Shown in pieces: positions 1-10,269 of a stretch of DNA of 64,000 nt. The notes beneath the pieces are model-generated. The model saw only the letters and a program-made list of their open reading frames with translations, was not told the origin of the DNA and made no database searches. Numbering within the stretch: the stretch's first letter is position 1; every line of letters begins with the position of its first letter. A program made the translations under genes and the position numbers. This DNA comes from Ptiloglossa arizonensis (Eukaryota > Arthropoda > Insecta > Hymenoptera > Colletidae). Location: positions 434,001-498,000 of the forward strand of contig NW_027478722.1 of the NCBI RefSeq assembly GCF_051014685.1, given 5' to 3'.

Positions 1-3
1 AGT

Positions 4-180
4 AGAAACTCGCCCGATTACAACGGTATGTGTATTTTTTCCCTAGGCCATTCTGGTTAAGCGTTTGGAGCAGCAGAATTGCGAAAAATTTTTTGCCTTC
101 TCAACCATTTCTTGGCTTCAAACTCCCATATCTCGCGAACGGATTGACCTAACCCAAAAATTCCTGTAGCGTCTGAAATT
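4..180 (+). repeat. Reference satellite monomer (first complete unit, type A)
   Basis: This unit defines the numbering used in the annotation. Position 1 is the A of AGAAACTCGC. A T-run and the AvrII-type palindrome CCTAGG lie at 32-44. GTTTGGAGCAGCAG lies at about 60-73. An A5T6 tract lies at 81-91 (GCGAAAAATTTTTTGCC in context), TTCTCAACC at 95-103, and the minus-strand CENP-B-box-like segment at 121-137 with TCGCGA inside it. The unit ends with a variable tail at 141-177. Tail variants are useful type markers: CTGTAGCGTCTGAAAT (as here), CTGTTGCATCTG, CCAATTGCATCTG, CTATTGCTTCTGAAAGTC and TTGCCCCTG. There is no long internal sub-repeat, so 177 bp is the basic period. Confidence 0.95.
124..140 (-). 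promoter_or_regulatory. CENP-B-box-like 17-mer, representative copy
   Basis: The minus strand reads GTTCGCGAGATATGGGA. The mammalian CENP-B box is NTTCGNNNNANNCGGGN. All essential bases match except position 13, which is T instead of C, so 8 of 9 agree. The site recurs at monomer positions 121-137 in nearly all monomers and sits in one of the most conserved parts of the unit. With both strands of a 177-bp unit searched, a match this good is expected by chance in roughly 4% of random monomers, so similarity alone is suggestive only. Binding by a CENP-B or pogo-type protein is inference. I saw no monomer that restores the C. Confidence 0.45.
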
Positions 181-788
181 AGAAACTCGCCCGATTACAA
201 CGGTATGTGTATTTTTTCCCTAGGCCATTCTGGTTAAGCGTTTGGAGCAGCAGAATTGCGAAAAATTTTTTGCCTTCTCAACCATTTCTTGGCTTCAAAC
301 TCCCATATCTCGCGAACGGATTGACCTAACCCAAAAATTCCTGTTGCTTCTGAAAGTCGAAACTCGCCCGATTACAACGGTATGTGTATTTTTTCCCTAG
401 GCCATTCTGGTTAAGCGTTTGGAGCAGCAGAAGTGCGAAAAAGTTGTTGTCTTCTCAACCATTTCTTAGCTTCAAACTCCCATATCTCGCGAACGGATTG
501 ACCTAAACCAAAAATTCCTGTTGCATCTGAAAGTAGAAACTCGCCCGATTACAGCGGTATGTGTATTTTTTCCCTAGGCCATTCTGGTTAAGCGTTTGGA
601 GCAGCAGAATTGCGAAAAATTTTTTGCCCTCTCAACCATTTCTTGGCTTCAAACTCCCATATCTCGCGAACGGATTGACCTAACTCAAAATATCCTGTTG
701 CGTCTGAAAGTAGAAACTCGCCCGATTACAGCGGTATGTGTATTTTTACCCTAGGCCATTCTTGTTAAGCGTTTGGAGCAGCGGAATT

Positions 789-804
789 GCGAAAAATTTT
801 TCGC
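789..804. other. Perfect 16-bp A5T5 palindrome, representative copy
   Basis: GCGAAAAATTTTTCGC is its own reverse complement. It occurs in monomer types E and G of the 21-mer HOR and in the TTTTTCGCC monomers of the right half (for example near 32120, 40090, 45050 and 46810). Most other monomers carry GCGAAAAATTTTTTGC, one base away from perfect. A second class has GCGAAAAATTTGTTGTC, which breaks the symmetry. Phased A-tracts of this kind commonly bend DNA and influence nucleosome placement; no specific binding factor can be named from sequence. Confidence 0.6.
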
Positions 805-3800
805 CTTCTCAACCATTTCTTGGCTTCAAACTCCCATATCTCGCGAACGGATTGACCTAATCCAAAAATTCCTTTAGCGTCTGAAAGTAGAAACTCGCCC
901 GATTACAACGGTATGTGTATTTTTTCCCTAGGCCATTCTTGTTAAGCGTTTGGAGCAGCAGAATTGCGAAAAATTTTTTGCCTTCTCAACCATTTCTTGG
1001 CTTCAAACTCCCATATCTCGCGAACGGATTGACATAACCCAAAAATTCCTATTGCTTCTGAAAGTCGAAGCTCGCCCGATTACAACGGTATGTGTATTTT
1101 TTCCCTAGGTCACTCTTGTTAAGCGTTTGGAGCAGCAGAATTGCGAAAAATTTTTCGCCTTCTCAACCATTTCTTGGCTTCAAACTCCCATATCTCGCGA
1201 ACGGATTGACCTAACCCAAAAATTCCTGTTGCGTCTGAAAGTAGAAACTCGCCCGATTACAACGGTATGTGTATTTTTTCCCTAGGCCATTCTTGTTAAG
1301 CGTTTGGAGCAGCAGAATTGCGAAAAATTTTTTGCCTCCTCAACCATTTCTTGGCTTCAAACTCCCATATCTCGCGAACGGATTGACCTAATCCAAAAAT
1401 TCCTGTTGCATTTGAAAGTAGAAACTCGCCCGATTACAACGATATGTGTATTTTTTCCCTAGGCCATTCTGGTTAAGCGTTTGGAGCAGCAGAAATGCGA
1501 AAAATTTGTTGTCTTCTCAACCATTTCTTAGCTTCAAACTCCCATATCTCGCGAACGGATTGACCTAACCCAAAAATTCCTGTTGCCCCTGAAAGTAGAA
1601 ACTCGCCCGATTACAACGGTGTGTGTATTTTGTTCCTAGGCCATTCTGGTTAAGCGTTTGGAGCAGCAGAAGTGCGAAAAATTTGTTGTCTTCTCAACCA
1701 TTTCTTAGCTTCAAACTCCCATATCTCGCGAACGGATTGCCCTAACCCAAAAATTCCTGTTGCATCTGAAAGTAGAAACTCGCCCGATTACAACGGTATG
1801 TGTATTTTTTCCCTAGGCCATTCTGGTTAAGCGTTTGGAGCAGCAGAAGAGCGAAAAATTTGTTGTCTTCTCAACCATTTCTTAGCTTCAAACTCCCATA
1901 TCTCGCGAACGGATTGACCTAACCCAAAAATTCCTGTTGCATCTGAAAGTAGAAACTCGCCCGATTACAACGGTATGTGCATTTTTTCCCTAGGCCATTC
2001 TTGTTAAGCGTTTGGAGCAGCAGAATTGCGAAAAATTTTTTGCCTTCTCAACCATTTCTTGGCTTCAAACTCCCATATCTCGCGAACGGATTGACCTAAC
2101 CCAAAAATTCCTGTAGCGTCTGAAATTAGAAACTCGCCCGATTACAACGGTATGTGTATTTTTTCCCTAGGCCATTCTGGTTATGCGTTTGGAGCAGCAG
2201 AATTGCGAAAAATTTTTTGCCTTCTGAACCATTTCTTGGCTTCAAACTCCCATATCTCGCGAACGGATTGACCTAACCCAAAAATTCCAATTGCATCTGA
2301 AAGTAGAAACTCGCCCGATTACAACGGTATGTGTATTTTTTCCCTAGGCCATTCTGGTTAAGCGTTTGGAGCAGCAGAAGTGCGAAAAATTTGTTGTCTT
2401 CTCAAACATTTCTTAGCTTCAAACTCCCATATCTCGCGAACGGATTCACCTAACCCAAACATTCCTGTTGCATCTGAAAGTAGAAACTCGCCCGATTACA
2501 ACGGTATGTGAATTTTTTCCCTAGGCCATTCTTGTTAAGCGTTTGGAGCAGCAGAATTGCGAAAAATTTTTTGCCTTCTCAACCATTTCATGGCTTCAAA
2601 CTCCCATATCTCGCGAACGGATCGACCTAACTCAAAAATTCCTGTTGCGTCTGAAAGTAGAAACTCGCCCGATTACAGCGGTAGGTGTATTTTTACCCTA
2701 GGCCATTCTGGTTAAGCGTTTGGAGCAGCAGAATTGCGAAAAATTTTTTGCCTTCTGAACCATTTCTTGGCTTCAAACTCCCATATCTCGCGAACGGATT
2801 GACCTAACCCAAAAATTCCAATTGCATCTGAAAGTAGAAACTCGCCCGATTACAACGGTATGTGTATTTTTTCCCTAGGCCATTCTGGTTAAGCGTTTGG
2901 AGCAGCAGAAGTGCGAAAAATTTGTTGTCTTCTCAACCATTTCTTAGCTTCAAACTCCCATATCTCGCGAACGGATTGCCCTAACCCAAAAATTCCTGTT
3001 GCATCTGAAAGTAGAAACTCGCCCGATTACAACGGTATGTGTATTTTTTCCCTAGGCCATTCTGGTTAAGCGTTTGGAGCAGCAGAAGAGCGAAAAATTT
3101 GTTGTCTTCTCAACCATTTCTTAGCTTCAAACTCCCATATCTCGCGAACGGATTGACCTAACCCAAAAATTCCTGTTGCATCTGAAAGTAGAAACTCGCC
3201 CGATTACAACGGTATGTGCATTTTTTCCCTAGGCCATTCTGGTTAAACGTTTGGAGCAGCAGAATTGCAAAAAATTTTTTGCCTTCTCAACCGTTCCTTG
3301 GCTTCAAACTCCCATATCTCGCGAACGGATTGACCTAACTCAAAAATTCCTGTTGCGTCTGAAAGTAGAAACTCGCCCGATTACAGCGGTAGGTGTATTT
3401 CTACCCTAGGCCATTCTGGTTAAGCGTTTGGAGCAGCTGAATTGCGAAAAATTTTTTGCCTTCTCAACCATTTCTTGGCTTCAAACTCCCATATCTCGCG
3501 AACGGATTGACCTAACCCAAAAATTCCTGTAGCGTCTGAAATTAGAAACTCGCCCGATTACAACGGTATGTGTATTTTTTCCCTAGGCCATTCTGGTTAA
3601 GCGTTTGGAGCAGCAGAATTGCGAAAAATTTTTTTCCTTCTGAACCATTTCTTGGCTTCAAACTCCCATATCTCGCGAACGGATTGACCTAACCCAAAAA
3701 TTCCAATTGCATCTGAAAGTAGAAACTCGCCCGATTACAACGGTATGTGTATTTTTTCCCTAGGCCATTCTGGTTAAGCGTTTGGAGCAGCAGAAGTGCG

Positions 3801-4959
3801 AAAAATTTGTTGTCTTCTCAAACATTTCTTAGATTCAAACTCCCATATCTCGCGAACGGATTCACCTAACCCAAACATTCCTGTTGCATCTGAAAGTAGA
3901 AACTCGCCCGATTACAACGGTATGTGTATTTTTTCCCTAGGCCATTCTTGTTAAGCGTTTGGAGCAGCAGAATTGCGAAAAATTTTTTGCCTTCTCAACC
4001 ATTTCTTGGCTTCAAACTCCCATATCTCGCGAACGGATTGACCTAACCCAAAAATTCCTGTAGCGTCTGAAATTAGAAACTCGCCCGATTACAACGGTAT
4101 GTGTATTTTTTCCCTAGGCCATTCTGGTTATGCGTTTGGAGCAGCAGAATTGCGAAAAATTTTTTGCCTTCTGAACCATTTCTTGGCTTCAAACTCCCAT
4201 ATCTCGCGAACGGATTGACCTAACCCAAAAATTCCAATTGCATCTGAAAGTAGAAACTCGCCCGATTACAACGGTATGTGTATTTTTTCCCTAGGCCATT
4301 CTGGTTAAGCGTTTGGAGCAGCAGAAGTGCGAAAAATTTGTTGTCTTCTCAAACATTTCTTAGCTTCAAACTCCCATATCTCGCGAACGGATTCACCTAA
4401 CCCAAACATTCCTGTTGCATCTGAAAGTAGAAACTCGCCCGATTACAACGGTATGTGAATTTTTTCCCTAGGCCATTCTTGTTAAGCGTTTGGAGCAGCA
4501 GAATTGCGAAAAATTTTTTGCCTTCTCAACCATTTCATGGCTTCAAACTCCCATATCTCGCGAACGGATCGACCTAACTCAAAAATTCCTGTTGCGTCTG
4601 AAAGTAGAAACTCGCCCGATTACAGCGGTAGGTGTATTTTTACCCTAGGCCATTCTGGTTAAGCGTTTGGAGCAGCAGAATTGCGAAAAATTTTTTGCCT
4701 TCTGAACCATTTCTTGGCTTCAAACTCCCATATCTCGCGAACGGATTGACCTAACCCAAAAATTCCAATTGCATCTGAAAGTAGAAACTCGCCCGATTAC
4801 AACGGTATGTGTATTTTTTCCCTAGGCCATTCTGGTTAAGCGTTTGGAGCAGCAGAAGTGCGAAAAATTTGTTGTCTTCTCAAACATTTCTTAGCTTCAA
4901 ACTCCCATATCTCGCGAACGGATTCACCTAACCCAAACATTCCTGTTGCATCTGAAAGT

Positions 4960-7900
4960 AGAAACTCGCCCGATTACAACGGTATGTGTATTTTTTCCCT
5001 AGGCCATTCTGGTTAAGCGTTTGGAGCAGCAGAATTGCGAAAAATTTTTTGCCTTCTCAACCATTTCTTGGCTTCAAACTCCCATATCTCGCGAACGGAT
5101 TGACCTAACCCAAAAATTCCTGTAGCGTCTGAAATTAGAAACTCGCCCGATTACAACGGTATGTGTATTTTTTCCCTAGGCCATTCTGGTTAAGCGTTTG
5201 GAGCAGCAGAATTGCGAAAAATTTTTTGCCTTCTCAACCATTTCTTGGCTTCAAACTCCCATATCTCGCGAACGGATTGACCTAACCCAAAAATTCCTGT
5301 TGCTTCTGAAAGTCGAAACTCGCCCGATTACAACGGTATGTGTATTTTTTCCCTAGGCCATTCTGGTTAAGCGTTTGGAGCAGCAGAAGTGCGAAAAAGT
5401 TGTTGTCTTCTCAACCATTTCTTAGCTTCAAACTCCCATATCTCGCGAACGGATTGACCTAATCCAAAAATTCCTTTAGCGTCTGAAAGTAGAAACTCGC
5501 CCGATTACAACGGTATGTGTATTTTTTCCCTAGGCCATTCTTGTTAAGCGTTTGGAGCAGCAGAATTGCGAAAAATTTTTTGCCTTCTCAACCATTTCTT
5601 GGCTTCAAACTCCCATATCTCGCGAACGGATTGACATAACCCAAAAATTCCTATTGCTTCTGAAAGTCGAAGCTCGCCCGATTACAGCGGTATGTGTATT
5701 TTTTCCCTATGCCATTCTGGTTAAGCGTTTGGAGCAGCAGAATTGCGAAAAATTTTTTGCCCTCTCAACCATTTCTTGGCTTCAAACTCCCATATCTCGC
5801 GAACGGATTGACCTAACTCAAAATATCCCGTTGCGTCTGAAAGTAGAAACTCGCCCGATTACAGCGGTATGTGTATTTTTACCCTAGGCCATTCTTGTTA
5901 AGCGTTTGGAGCAGCGGAATTGCGAAAAATTTTTCGCCTTCTCAACCATTTCTTGGCTTCAAACTCCCATATCTCGCGAACGGATTGACCTAATCCAAAA
6001 ATTCCTTTAGCGTCTGAAAGTAGAAACTCGCCCGATTACAACGGTATGTGTATTTTTTCCCTAGGCCATTCTTGTTAAGCGTTTGGAGCAGCAGAATTGC
6101 GAAAAATTTTTTGCCTTCTCAACCATTTCTTGGCTTCAAACTCCCATATCTCGCGAACGGATTGACATAACCCAAAAATTCCTATTGCTTCTGAAAGTCG
6201 AAGCTCGCCCGATTACAACGGTATGTGTATTTTTTCCCTAGGTCACTCTTGTTAAGCGTTTGGAGCAGCAGAATTGCGAAAAATTTTTCGCCTTCTCAAC
6301 CATTTCTTGGCTTCAAACTCCCATATCTCGCGAACGGATTGACCTAACCCAAAAATTCCTGTAGCGTCTGAAAGTAGAAACTCGCCCGATTACAACGGTA
6401 TGTGTATTTTTTCCCTAGGCCATTCTTGTTAAGCGTTTGGAGCAGCAGAATTGCGAAAAATTTTTTGCCTCCTCAACCATTTCTTGGATTCAAACTCCCA
6501 TATCTCGCGAACGGATTGACCTAATCCAAAAATTCCTGTTGCATCTGAAAGTAGAAACTCGCCCGATTACAACGATATGTGTATTTTTTCCCTAGGCCAT
6601 TCTGGTTAAGCGTTTGGAGCAGCAGAAATGCGAAAAATTTGTTGTCTTCTCAACCATTTCTTAGCTTCAAACTCCCATATCTCGCGAACGGATTGACCTA
6701 ACCCAAAAATTCCTGTTGCCCCTGAAAGTAGAAACTCGCCCGATTACAACGGTGTGTGTATTTTGTTCCTAGGCCATTCTGGTTAAGCGTTTGGAGCAGC
6801 AGAAGTGCGAAAAATTTGTTGTCTTCTCAACCATTTCTTAGCTTCAAACTCCCATATCTCGCGAACGGATTGACCTAACCCAAAAATTCCTGTTGCATCT
6901 GAAAGTAGAAACTCGCCCGATTACAACGGTATGTGCATTTTTTCCCTAGGCCATTCTGGTTAAACGTTTGGAGCAGCAGAATTGCGAAAAATTTTTTGCC
7001 TTCTCAACCGTTCCTTGGCTTCAAACTCCCATATCTCGCGAACGGATTGACCTAACCCAAAAATTCCTGTAGCGTCTGAAATTAGAAACTCGCCCGATTA
7101 CAACGGTATGTGTATTTTTTCCCTAGGCCATTCTGGTTAAGCGTTTGGAGCAGCAGAATTGCGAAAAATTTTTTTCCTTCTGAACCATTTCTTGGCTTCA
7201 AACTCCCATATCTCGCGAACGGATTGACCTAACCCAAAAATTCCAATTGCATCTGAAAGTAGAAACTCGCCCGATTACAACGGTATGTGTATTTTTTCCC
7301 TAGGCCATTCTGGTTAAGCGTTTGGAGCAGCAGAAGTGCGAGAAATTTGTTGTCTTCTCAAACATTTCTTAGATTCAAACTCCCATATCTCGCGAACGGA
7401 TTCACCTAACCCAAACATTCCTGTTGCATCTGAAAGTAGAAACTCGCCCGATTACAACGGTATGTGTATTTTTTCCCTAGGCCATTCTTGTTAAGCGTTT
7501 GGAGCAGCAGAATTGCGAAAAATTTTTTGCCTTCTCAACCATTTCTTGGCTTCAAACTCCCATATCTCGCGAACGGATTGACCTAACCCAAAAATTCCCG
7601 TAGCGTCTGAAATTAGAAACTCGCCCGATTACAACGGTATGTGTATTTTTTCTCTAGGCCATTCTGGTTAAGCGTTTGGAGCAGCAGAATTGCGAAAAAT
7701 TTTTTGCCTTCTGAACCATTTCTTGGCTTCAAACTCCCATATCTCGCGAACGGATTGACCTAACCCAAAAATTCCAATTGCATCTGAAAGTAGAAACTCG
7801 CCCGATTACAACGGTATGTGTATTTTTTCCCTAGGCCATTCTGGTTAAGCGTTTGGAGCAGCAGAAGTGCGAAAAATTTGTTGTCTTCTCAAACATGTCT

Positions 7901-8499
7901 TAGCTTCAAACTCCCATATCTCGCGAACGGATTCACCTAACCCAAACATTCCTGTTGCATCTGAAAGTAGAGACTCGCCCGATTACAACGGTATGTGAAT
8001 TTTTTCCCTAGGCCACTCTTGTTAAGCGTTTGGAGCAGCAGAATTGCGAAAAATTTTTTGCCTTCTCAACCATTTCATGGCTTCAAACTCCCATATCTCG
8101 CGAACGGATCGACCTAACTCAAAAATTCCTGTTGCGTCTGAAAGTAGAAACTCGCCCGATTACAGCGGTAGGTGTATTTTTACCCTAGGCCATTCTGGTT
8201 AAGCGTTTGGAGCAGCAGAATTGCGAAAAATTTTTTGCCTTCTGAACCATTTCTTGGCTTCAAACTCCTATATCTCGCGAACGGATTGACCTAACCCAAA
8301 AATTCCAATTGCATCTGAAAGTAGAAACTCGCCCGATTACAACGGTATGTGTATTTTTTCCCTAGGCCATTCTGGTTAAGCGTTTGGAGCAGCAGAAGTG
8401 CGAAAAATTTGTTGTCTTCTCAAACATTTCTTAGCTTCAAACTCCCATATCTCGCGAACGGATTCACCTAACCCAAACATTCCTGTTGCATCTGAAAGT
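4960..8499 (+). repeat. HOR copy 2, 20-monomer form
   Basis: Order: A, B, a C/E hybrid (5314), F, an F/D hybrid (5668), E, F, G, H, I, a J/K hybrid (6730), an L/M hybrid (6907), N, O, T, P, Q, R, S, Q. The D-E-F order is disturbed near 5314-6021, and single monomers are lost at the J/K and L/M hybrids. In the F/D hybrid the normally invariant CCTAGG is CCTATG, which removes a stop codon and creates a chance open frame (5552-5887). The S monomer here has CTCCTATATC, which weakens the CENP-B-like segment. Confidence 0.85.
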
Positions 8500-10269
8500 A
8501 GAAACTCGCCCGATTACAACGGTATGTGTATTTTTTCCATAGGCCATTCTGGTTAAGCGTTTGGAGCAGCAGAATTGCGAAAAATTTTTTGCCTTCTCAA
8601 CCATTTCTTGGCTTCAAACTCCCATATCTCGCGAACGGATTGACCTAACCCAAAAATTCCTGTAGCGTCTGAAATTAGAAACTCGCCCGATTACAACGGT
8701 ATGTGTATTTTTTCCCTAGGCCATTCTGGTTAAGCGTTTGGAGCAGCAGAATTGCGAAAAATTTTTTGCCTTCTCAACCATTTCTTGGCTTCAAACTCCC
8801 ATATCTCGCGAACGGATTGACCTAACCCAAAAATTCCTGTTGCTTCTGAAAGTCGAAACTCGCCCGATTACAACGGTATGTGTATTTTTTCCCTAGGCCA
8901 TTCTGGTTAAGCGTTTGGAGCAGCAGAAGTGCGAAAAAGTTGTTGTCTTCTCAACCATTTCTTAGCTTCAAACTCCCATATCTCGCGAACGGATTGACCT
9001 AAACCAAAAATTCCTGTTGCATCTGAAAGTAGAAACTCGCCCGATTACAGCGGTATGTGTATTTTTTCCCTAGGCCATTCTGGTTAAGCGTTTGGAGCAG
9101 CAGAATTGCGAAAAATTTTTTGCCCTCTCAACCATTTCTTGGCTTCAAACTCCCATATCTCGCGAACGGATTGACCTAACTCAAAATATCCTGTTGCGTC
9201 TGAAAGTAGAAACTCGCCCGATTACAGCGGTATGTGTATTTTTACCCTAGGCCATTCTTGTTAAGCGTTTGGAGCAGCGGAATTGCGAAAAATTTTTCGC
9301 CTTCTCAACCATTTCTTGGCTTCAAACTCCCATATCTCGCGAACGGATTGACCTGATCCAAAAATTCCTTTAGCGTCTGAAAGTAGAAACTCGCCCGATT
9401 ACAACGGTATGTGTATTTTTTCCCTAGGCCATTCTTGTTAAGCGTTTGGAGCAGCAGAATTGCGAAAAATTTTTTGCCTTCTCAACCATTTCTTGGCTTC
9501 AAACTCCCATATCTCGCGAACGGATTGACATAACCCAAAAATTCCTATTGCTTCTGAAAGTCGAAGCTCGCCAGATTACAACGGTATGTGTATTTTTTCC
9601 CTAGGTCACTCTTGTTAAGCGTTTGGAGCAGCAGAATTGCGAAAAATTTTTCGCCTTCTCAACCATTTCTTGGCTTCAAACTCCCATATCTCGCGAACGG
9701 ATTGACCTAACCCGAAAATTCCAATTGCATCTGAAAGTAGAAACTCGCCCGATTACAACGGTATGTGTATTTTTTCCCTAGGCCATTCTGGTTAAGCGTT
9801 TGGAGCAGCAGAAGTGCGAAAAATTTGTTGTCTTCTCAAACATTTCTTAGCTTCAAACTCCCATATCTCGCGAACGGATTCACCTAACCCAAACATTCCT
9901 GTTGCATCTGAAAGTAGAAACTCGCCCGATTACAACGGTATGTGAATTTTTTCCCTAGGCCATTCTTGTTAAGCGTTTGGAGCAGCAGAATTGCGAAAAA
10001 TTTTTTGCCTTCTGAACCATTTCTTGGCTTCAAACTCCTATATCTCGCGAACGGATTGACCTAACCCAAAAATTCCAATTGCATCTGAAAGTAGAAAATC
10101 GCCCGATTACAACGGTATGTGTATTTTTTCCCTAGGCCATTCTGGTTAAGCGTTTGGAGCAGCAGAAGTGCGAAAAATTTGTTGTCTTCTCAAACATTTC
10201 TTAGCTTCAAACTCCCATATCTCGCGAACGGATTCACATAACCCAAACATTCCTGTTGCATCTGAAAGT
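8500..10269 (+). repeat. HOR copy 3, 10-monomer deletion form
   Basis: Order: A B C D E F, a G/P hybrid (9562-9738), Q, an R/S hybrid (9916-10092), Q'. The G/P hybrid begins as type G (TAGGTCACTCTTG, TTTTTCGCC) and ends as type P (CCAATTGC), so ten monomers from G to P are missing. The R/S hybrid accounts for one more. The length of 1770 bp is exactly 21 minus 11 monomers. The last monomer has GATTCACATAACCC, a variant shared with the end of copy 4 and not with copies 1 and 2, which links copies 3 and 4 as close relatives. Confidence 0.88.

Larger units (their letters stand above)
4..4959 (+). repeat. HOR copy 1, expanded 28-monomer form
   Basis: Monomer order is A-K (4-1950), an L/T hybrid (1951-2127), P Q R S, a Q/J hybrid (2836-3012), K, L, M, N, O, T, P, Q, R, S, Q. 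Relative to the complete 21-monomer unit it carries seven extra monomers (1239 bp). The K monomers at 1774 and 3013 share the private variant GAAGAGCG, as expected if the segment between them was duplicated. The duplication ends lie inside hybrid monomers whose 5' part matches one type and 3' part another. The 177-bp register is kept throughout, which indicates unequal homologous exchange rather than end joining. Confidence 0.85.

Noticed and set aside
124..140. Exact CENP-B box
   Set aside because: The essential C at box position 13 is T in every monomer I inspected, so it is reported only as box-like.
5552..5887. 111-codon open frame on the plus strand
   Set aside because: It starts at TTG, not ATG. 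It lies wholly within satellite monomers and repeats itself after 59 residues. It is open only because one CCTAGG became CCTATG. No promoter, codon bias or protein family is recognisable.
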